Origin: Myxococcota bacterium
Lineage (GTDB): Bacteria; Myxococcota_A; UBA9160; UBA6930
Direction of reading: 5' to 3'
Length of the DNA stretch: 40,314 nucleotides
Assembly: GCA_028277885.1 (NCBI GenBank)
Contig: JANQFK010000090.1
Span: 1-40,314, forward strand
This document shows positions 31,009-37,400 of the stretch, piece after piece. The position numbers were made by a program, and so were the translations under genes. Position 1 is the first letter of the stretch; each line of letters starts with the position of its first letter. The notes under the pieces are model-generated. The model was not told where the DNA came from and did not search any database. It saw only the letters and a program-made list of their open reading frames with translations.

Positions 31009-31071
31009 TGCGATTCCGCTTCGCGGAATCTTTCGCGTCGTCGGCTGACCCTCTCGGGTCAGCCTCCTAGC
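31003..31071 (+). repeat. Double-hairpin CTAG-bounded element, copy C2
   Basis: C2 follows C1 in tandem and shares its CCTAGC. Hairpin I is GATTCCGC-TTC-GCGGAATC (31012-31030, perfect). The spacer is TTTCGCGTCGTCG. Hairpin II is GCTGACCC-TCTC-GGGTCAGC (31044-31063, perfect), and the unit ends CCTCCTAGC. It is almost the same as copy B at 15488-15556. Relative to C1, hairpin II has C-to-T and G-to-A changes that pair with each other. The right CTAG holds the TAG stop of the rhomboid gene. Confidence 0.87.
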
Positions 31072-31828
31072 CCCAGCGCCGCGGCGCCGGACGCCGCCAG
31101 CCGTGGTAGGGGTGGCGGTCCACCAGGCGCCGGTCGCGGAAGCCGAAGATCAGCGCCGCGCCCGCCGCGAAGCCGCCCACGTGGGCCCAGAACGCGACCC
31201 CGCCGCCCTCGCGCCCCATGGAGGTCCAGCCGCCGAGCAGCTGGATCAGGAACCAGTACCCGAGCATGAAGGACGCGGGCACCACGATGCGGGTCACGAA
31301 GAAGCCGAGCAGCACCACCATGTGGACCCGCACGCGCGGGTAGAGGACGATGTAGGCCCCCATCACGCCGCCGATGGCGCCCGACGCGCCCACCATGGGG
31401 ATCGTCGAGTCGGGCCGCGAGGCCACCTGGAGCGCGTCGGCGGCGAGCCCGCACAGCACGTAGAAGACGGCGAAGCGCGCGTGGCCCATGGAGTCCTCGA
31501 CGTTGTTCCCGAACAGCCACAGGAACCACATGTTGCCGATCAGGTGGAACCAGCCGCCGTGGAGGAACATCGAGGAGAACGGGCTGATCCAGTTGGGCTC
31601 GCCCGAGAGCACGCACACGGTGCTCGGGCCGAGCGCCACCTGGGTGCCCGGTGCCACGGTGCCGAGGAGCTGGCCGGGGATCAGGCCCAGCTCGCACAGC
31701 GACGCGGCCAGCGGGCGCTCCGCCCCCATGCCCTGGAGCCCCACCCAGGCCAGGGCGTTCGCGGCGATCAGCGCGTAGGTGACCACCGGCGTCAGGTAGT
31801 GGGGGTTGTCGTCCTTGATGGGGAACAT
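31067..31828 (-). CDS. Rhomboid family intramembrane serine protease
   Basis: This 253-residue polytopic membrane protein has the rhomboid catalytic dyad: Ser in VGASGAIGGVMGAY and His in FWAHVGGFAAGAAL. The HGGWFHLIGNMWFLWLFGNN segment matches the conserved helix-2 His/Asn motif. An L1 loop rich in aromatic residues (EPNWISPFSSMFLHGG) and six hydrophobic helices fit an active protease that cuts membrane segments of other proteins. I chose ATG 31828 (FPIKDDNPHYLTP), as this N-terminus is typical. Its substrate is not indicated. Its stop is provided by repeat copy C2, and it is divergent from the hydrolase gene. Confidence 0.93.
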   Translation of the reverse strand: MFPIKDDNPHYLTPVVTYALIAANALAWVGLQGMGAERPLAASLCELGLIPGQLLGTVAPGTQVALGPSTVCVLSGEPNWISPFSSMFLHGGWFHLIGNMWFLWLFGNNVEDSMGHARFAVFYVLCGLAADALQVASRPDSTIPMVGASGAIGGVMGAYIVLYPRVRVHMVVLLGFFVTRIVVPASFMLGYWFLIQLLGGWTSMGREGGGVAFWAHVGGFAAGAALIFGFRDRRLVDRHPYHGWRRPAPRRWG

Positions 31829-31853
31829 GGCGGCCCGCCGAGGGTAGCGGGTG

Positions 31854-31859
31854 TATGCT
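31854..31859 (+). promoter_or_regulatory. -10-like TATGCT before the hydrolase start
   Basis: TATGCT ends 6 nt before ATG 31866, with no ribosome binding site between (GCGCGG). It is the same hexamer as at 18757, at almost the same spacing. A leaderless message is predicted. No clear -35 is visible at 17 nt. Confidence 0.4.
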
Positions 31860-31865
31860 GCGCGG

Positions 31866-32768
31866 ATGGCACGGGTCCGGGCCAACGGCATCGAGATCGA
31901 CTACGGGGAGCACGGCCCGGCCGGGGGCCGGCCCCTGGTGCTGCTGCGCGGGATCACGACCCAGCGGATCGCCTGGCCCGACGTCCTGCTCGACGACCTG
32001 GCGGCGCGCGGCTTCCGGGTCCTCACCCCCGACAACCGCGACGCCGGCCTCACCACCGCGTTCGACGAGGCGGGCCCCGCGGACGTCGACGCCGCCTTCG
32101 CCCGGGTGGCGCGGGGAGAGCCCGTGGACGCCCCCTACACCCTCGAGGACATGGCCCTCGACGTGGTGGGCCTGCTCGACGCCCTGGGCATCGCGGCCAG
32201 CCACGTCGCCGGGATGAGCATGGGGGGCATGATCGCCCAGGTGCTGGCGGCGCGGCATCCGGAGCGCACCCTCAGCCTGTGCTCGATCATGTCCAGCTCC
32301 GGGCGCCCCGGCCTGCCCGGCCCGACCCCCGAGGCCGCCGAGGCGCTGATCGCGCGGCCCCGCAGCCACGCGCGCGAGGACGTGGTGGAGCACAACCTGC
32401 GCAGCAACCGCGCCTTCGAGGGCTCGCGCCACCGCGCCGACCCCGCCTGGCACCGCGCGCTCTTCGAGGCCTCCTACGACCGCAGCTACCGGCCCGACGG
32501 CTTCGGGCGCCAGGCCCTCGCGGTGCTCGCCTCGGGCAGCCGCGTCGAGCTGCTCACGACCATCCGCGTCCCCACCCTGGTGGTCCACGGCTCCGAGGAT
32601 GCGCTGATCCCCCTCGAGGCCGGGCGCGACACCGCCAAGCACGTTCCCGGGGCCGAGCTCCTCGTGGTGCCCGGCATGGGCCACCAGGTGGTGCCGTCGA
32701 ACTCGCCGGTGCTCGCCGAGGCACTCGACGCCCACGCCCGGCGCGTCGAGGAGGGGGCCGGGCGCTAG
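31866..32768 (+). CDS. Alpha/beta hydrolase
   Basis: This 300-residue cytosolic hydrolase has LVLLRGITTQRIAW (oxyanion region), RVLTPDNRDAGLT, the nucleophile in VAGMSMGGMIAQVLA, the acid in VHGSEDALIPLEAG and the His in GMGHQVVPSNSPVL. The DNRDxGLT segment and general layout match the many uncharacterised hydrolases (aclacinomycin-methylesterase/RdmC-like) annotated only by fold. ATG 31866 is preferred to an in-frame earlier start at 31851, which overlaps the -10-like box. Its TAG stop shares CTAG (32765-32768) with the converging GGDEF gene. Confidence 0.88.
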   Translation: MARVRANGIEIDYGEHGPAGGRPLVLLRGITTQRIAWPDVLLDDLAARGFRVLTPDNRDAGLTTAFDEAGPADVDAAFARVARGEPVDAPYTLEDMALDVVGLLDALGIAASHVAGMSMGGMIAQVLAARHPERTLSLCSIMSSSGRPGLPGPTPEAAEALIARPRSHAREDVVEHNLRSNRAFEGSRHRADPAWHRALFEASYDRSYRPDGFGRQALAVLASGSRVELLTTIRVPTLVVHGSEDALIPLEAGRDTAKHVPGAELLVVPGMGHQVVPSNSPVLAEALDAHARRVEEGAGR

Positions 32769-34258
32769 AGGTCGCCGTACTCCGGGGTCTCGTCGAAGCG
32801 GGTGACCCGGTTGCGCCCGTTCTCCTTGGAGGCGTAGAGCGCGCGGTCCGCCTGCTCGATCAGGTCGGCCAGGTCCGAGGGCTCGAGCGCCAGGGAGGCG
32901 ACGCCGAAGCTGCCCGTCATGGGGGCGGTCAGGCCCTCGCAGTGCTCCACGGCGTGGCGCACGCGCTCCGCGGCCTCGGCGGCGGTCTGGATGTCGATGC
33001 CGTTCAGCAGGACGACGAACTCCTCGCCGCCGTAGCGGCAGATCAGGTCCGTGTCCCGCAGCGTCGACTGGATCACGCGGGAGAACATCTGGATGGTCTC
33101 GTCGCCGACGCTGTGGCCGTAGGTGTCGTTGATCTTCTTGAAGAAGTCGATGTCCGCCATGATGCAGGAGAGGTCCTTGCCCTCCTGGCTGGCGGTCTCG
33201 AAGGCCTTCACGGCGGAGTCGAAGAAGGAGCGCCGGTTCAGCAGGCCGGTGAGGGGATCCCGGGAGGCCAGGAACTGGAGCTGGTCGGCCTGCTTGGCCA
33301 CCTCGTCCCGCGACTCCTTCAGGTCCGTCACCGTCACCCGGAGCTGCTGGTTCGTGACCTCGAGCTCGGTGACGTCGTCGAAGGTGGCGATGGCGCCGCG
33401 CAGGTGGCCCTCGCCGTCCAGGATCGGCGCCCCGTTCACCATGAAGGTGATCGCGCCCTCGGGCGTGGGCAGGGCCAGGGCGGTGCCCGTCACGGCCTCG
33501 CCGTGGCTCATGGCGCGCAGCCAGGGGTAGACGCGCGGCTCGCCGCCGTAGTGGGGCTCCTGCCAGCCCATCTCCGAGAGCATGCGCCCGATCAGGGCCT
33601 CGGGCTTCTGGCCGAGCTTGTCGCAGATGGTGTCGTTGGCGAGCACGATGCGCTCGTTCTCGTCGAGCAGCACCACGCCCTCGGCGAGCACGTCGAGGGC
33701 CGCCTTCACCCGGCCCGGGATCACCGCGCTGGGGTCGAGGTGGCGCAGCGTCCGGCGCATGAAGAGCAGGAAGGTGGCGAAGCCCGCCAGGGCGGTGAAG
33801 CCGAGCAGGCGCAGCAGCGGGCTCTGCCAGAGCCCCTCGAGGCCCGCGGCCGCGACCGGCGTGAAGCGCACCTCCACGGTGCCCCAGCGGTCGTCGCCGC
33901 GGAAGATCGGCACCTTGGCGTGGGTGGGGGTCGAGCGCTCCTGGGCTCCCTCCTCCCAGAGCGCCTGGTGCTCGCCCGCCTCGGCGAGGAGCCGGCCGTC
34001 GGCGGTGCGCAGGGCGGCGGAGAGCACGTCGGCGTTGCGGTCCACGATCACGTCGAGGGTGGTGCGGATCGTCTTGACGTCGCTCTTCTCGGCCGAGAGC
34101 GCGAACTGCACCGCGAGGGTCTCGCAGAACTTCTTGCGCGCATCGAGGACGGCCTGGTCCCGCCCCGGCGTGAGGCCGAGCATGTCCCCGGTCAGCAGGA
34201 TGCAGATCGTGAGGAGGACGAGGCTCAGGGTGATGCGGACGACGGGCGAGATGCGCAT
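32765..34258 (-). CDS. PAS-GGDEF diguanylate cyclase, membrane-bound
   Basis: This 497-residue protein makes c-di-GMP from two GTP. A first membrane helix (about 7-25) and a second (about 148-167) flank a periplasmic sensor region of about 120 residues. A PAS domain (about 185-300: LLDENERIVLANDTICDKLG) and a short coiled coil (TVTDLKESRDEVAKQADQL) follow, then the GGDEF domain with DPLTGLLNRRSFF, DIDFFKKINDTYGH and the active-site YGGEEF. The inhibitory I-site RDTD lies five residues before GGEEF, so feedback control is likely intact. The start is ATG 34258, or GTG 34267. It is transcribed in the same direction as, and just downstream of, the giant adhesin. Confidence 0.93.
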   Translation of the reverse strand: MRISPVVRITLSLVLLTICILLTGDMLGLTPGRDQAVLDARKKFCETLAVQFALSAEKSDVKTIRTTLDVIVDRNADVLSAALRTADGRLLAEAGEHQALWEEGAQERSTPTHAKVPIFRGDDRWGTVEVRFTPVAAAGLEGLWQSPLLRLLGFTALAGFATFLLFMRRTLRHLDPSAVIPGRVKAALDVLAEGVVLLDENERIVLANDTICDKLGQKPEALIGRMLSEMGWQEPHYGGEPRVYPWLRAMSHGEAVTGTALALPTPEGAITFMVNGAPILDGEGHLRGAIATFDDVTELEVTNQQLRVTVTDLKESRDEVAKQADQLQFLASRDPLTGLLNRRSFFDSAVKAFETASQEGKDLSCIMADIDFFKKINDTYGHSVGDETIQMFSRVIQSTLRDTDLICRYGGEEFVVLLNGIDIQTAAEAAERVRHAVEHCEGLTAPMTGSFGVASLALEPSDLADLIEQADRALYASKENGRNRVTRFDETPEYGDL

Positions 34259-34326
34259 CAGTCGCACCCCGCCGACTCCGGGACCCCACTGCCCGTCGCG
34301 ATCTCGTCCGTCACCATGACACCGTC

Positions 34327-34355
34327 GTTATCGGAATGCGGGAGCCCCGCCTCAA
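34327..34355 (-). promoter_or_regulatory. Candidate sigma70 promoter for the GGDEF gene
   Basis: On minus, TTGAGG (plus 34350-34355) and GATAAC (34327-34332) are exactly 17 nt apart, each matching four of six consensus bases. The start point would be near 34320, giving a leader of about 60 nt before ATG 34258. The gap between the adhesin stop and this gene is 180 nt and holds nothing else that I can name. Confidence 0.4.
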
Positions 34356-34438
34356 CCGCGATCACTCGGGGAAAGACCTCAAAGTGGGGCTCGAAAGGAC
34401 CCGGCTCGCCATCTGGGCGAGGGGATTCAGCCACATGC

Positions 34439-37400
34439 TCAGTAGTCGGGCGGCCGGGTGGGCCGGGCGCCGTCGAGGATGCGTCGCGCCCCGCGCTCCT
34501 CCTCGTCCTCGTCGCCGCCGAGCCCCGTCGCCGCGTCCGGCGAGCCGGCCATGAGGACCGGCAGGGGGTCCAGGCGGCTCCACATGGGGAGCGAGCTCAG
34601 CAGCGAGGTGAGCAGCGTGCCGGTGCGCAGGAACCAGGTCAGGAAGCCGGCGGTGACGGCCGCGATGGCGCCCTCGCCGGCGCCCACCCAGATCCGCATG
34701 CGCTGCTCGTCGGCCGCGGCGCTCTGGGACATCTCGACGCCCATCAGGTCGAGGGCCCGGAGCATGGCGTCGTCCACCACCAGGGGCGGGCTCACCGCCA
34801 CGGAGGCCGGGGTGCTCGAGAGGGCGGCTGCGCTGCCCGCCACGCGGCCCACCGAGCGCCGTGGCTCCGCGAGCTCGTTCGCGGGCCGGTAGCGGCCCGG
34901 CTCGTCGGCGAGGCCCGCCGAGACCGGCGGCACCGCGGCCACGAGGGGAACGTCCACGGGGTCGGGAGCCGGGGGCTCCACACGGGTCTCCGTCGGCTCG
35001 CCCGGGTCCTCGGCGGGGGGCTCCTCGGGCGGGGGCTCGTCGACGGGCGGCTCGGCCGGCGGCTCGGGCTGCGGGAGGTTCTCGATCACCTGGGAGAGGT
35101 TCACCGTCACCGTGGCGGTGTCCGGCGCCGCGCTCCCGTCGGTCACCTCGACCAGCAGCGTGAAGACCGGGTTGGTGTCGAAGTCGAGGGCGGCCGGGTT
35201 CGCCACGGTCAGCTCGCCCGTGGCCGGGTCCAGGAAGAAGGCGCCTCCCGTGTTGCCCGCCAGGATCGCGTAGCCGTGGGTGTCGCCCGGGTCCGGGTCC
35301 AGGACGGAGACCGTCCCGAGCAGCGTGCCCGCGCCGGTGTTCTCGGGGATCTCCATCACGAGGTCCGCGACCGTGGGCGCGTCGTTCATCGAGGTGGTGC
35401 TGACCTGGGTGGTGGCGTCGGTGACGGGCAGCGCGGTGCCGTCGTCCACCGAGAGGGTGAAGACCGTGAGCTCGTTGACCCCCACCGCGACGCGGTTCTC
35501 CGTCGGGACGAAGCTCAGGCCCTGGAGCGCCGCGGTGGCCGCGCCGGCGCTGCCCGTGAAGCGGTAGACGCCGCCTCCGACGGACGTGAAGCCACCCGTC
35601 AGCGCTCCCTTGGCGGCGTCGTCGAGCCGCACCTCCACCGTGAGCACGTCGCCCGGCAGGTCGACGTCGTCGATCACCGCCGTCGTGAAGGGCGAGGCCG
35701 GCGTCTTGTCGTTCGTGAAGCTCAGCGGCGTGGTGCCCGAGATCGTGGGCGCGTCGTTCACGTTGCTGAAGGTCACCGTGGCGGCCGCCGGGCCGTCGGC
35801 AAGGCCGCCGTCGGAGACCGTCACCGTGTAGCTCGGGGCCGCCTCGCCACCGTCGTGGACGAAGCGCACCTGGCCGGCCGTGACGTCGCCCTGGAAGAAG
35901 CTGAAGATGGGCGTGCCCGGGGCGGAGACCAGCTCGAAGCGGCCGCCCGTGACGGCGCCCACCGTGAACTGGAGCAGGGGATCGGAGTCGTCGACGTCGG
36001 TGGCCGAGAGGTCGGCGGCACCGAGGAGGACCGAGCCGCCCTCGGCGACGCTGAGCGCGTTGCTGCCCAGCACCGGGGCGTCGTTCTGGGCCGTGACCGA
36101 GGTGGAGAGGGTGGAGGTCGCAGCCGTGATCGCCGAGGGGTCGCCCGGGGTCGAGGTGTCCACCTGGACGCGGGTCTCGGTGCCACCGGTGGTGGTGGAC
36201 CAGGCGCCCGCGTAGGTGTCGTCGAGGCCGCGCAGGACGAGGTCCGTCGGCGTTCCGTCGTAGTCGGGAGCCGGGAGGAAGCGAAGCAGGCTGGTGCTCT
36301 GGAGGGCCAGCGCCGAGGCGCCGTCGGCCACCGTGCCGACGTCGGCCCAGTTGGCCCCGCCGTCGCTCGAGTACTGCCAGGCGCCCTCGGTGCCGGGGGC
36401 CGCGTTGCCCACGATGGCGATGCCCGAGAACGTACCGTCGGGGTCGCTGAAGCCGGCGCCGAACAGGCTCGCCACCGTGGCGCCCGGCGGGCTGGTGTCG
36501 TCCTCGAGGACGGCTCCCAGGCTGCCGTTGCCGAGCGTGGGCGAGTCATTGACCGGCGTGACGGACGTCGAGAGGGTCGAGGTGGCGGCGGCGATGGCCG
36601 AGGGATCGCCGGGAGTCGAGGTGTCGACCTGGACGCGGGTCTCGGTCCCGCCGGTCGTGGTGGACCACGCTCCGGCGTAGGTGTCGTCGAGGCCGCGCAG
36701 CACGAGGTCGGTGGGCGTCCCGTCGTAGTCTGCGGCGGGGAGGAAGCGCAGCAGGCTGGTGCTCTGGATCGCCAGCGCCGTGGCGCCGTCCGTCACCGTA
36801 CCGACGTCGGCCCAGTTGGCGCCGCCGTCGCTCGAGTACTGCCAGACGCCCTCGGTTCCGGGGGCCGCGTTGCCCACGATCGCGATGCCCGCGAACGTGC
36901 CGTCCGGGTCGTTGAAGCCGGCGCCGAACAGGCTCGCCACGGTCGCACCCGGCGGGCTGGTGTCGTCCTCGAGCACGGCGGCGAGGCTGCCGTCGCCGAG
37001 CGTCGGGGCGTCGTTGACGGTCGTGACCGAGGTCGAGAGGGTCGAGGTCGCGGCGGTGATGGCCGAGGGGTCGCCCGTCACCGAGGTGTCCACGTTCACC
37101 CGGGTCTCGGTCCCACCGGTCGTGGTGGACCAGGCGCCGACGTAGGTGTCGTCGAGGCCGCGGAGAACCAGGTCCGTCGGCGTACCGCTGTACTCGGCGG
37201 CGGGCAGGAAGCGCAGCAGGCTGGTGTCCCGGATCGCCAGGGCCGTGGCTCCGTCGGCCACCGTGCCGACCGCCGCCCAGTTCGCGCCGCCGTCGCTCGA
37301 GTACTGCCAGACGCCCTCGGTGCCGGGGGCGGTGTTGCCCACGATCGCGACGCCCGCGAGGACCCCGTCCACGTCCAGGAAGCCCGCGCCGAACAGGCTC

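Noticed and set aside
31059..34289. A 1076-codon minus-strand frame over the rhomboid, hydrolase and GGDEF genes
   Set aside because: It crosses the hairpin element and three well-supported genes and has no motifs of its own.
34336..34554. A 72-codon plus-strand frame in the adhesin-GGDEF gap
   Set aside because: It overlaps the adhesin C-terminus on the other strand, ends in an Arg/Pro-rich shadow and has no ribosome binding site. The gap is better explained by a promoter.
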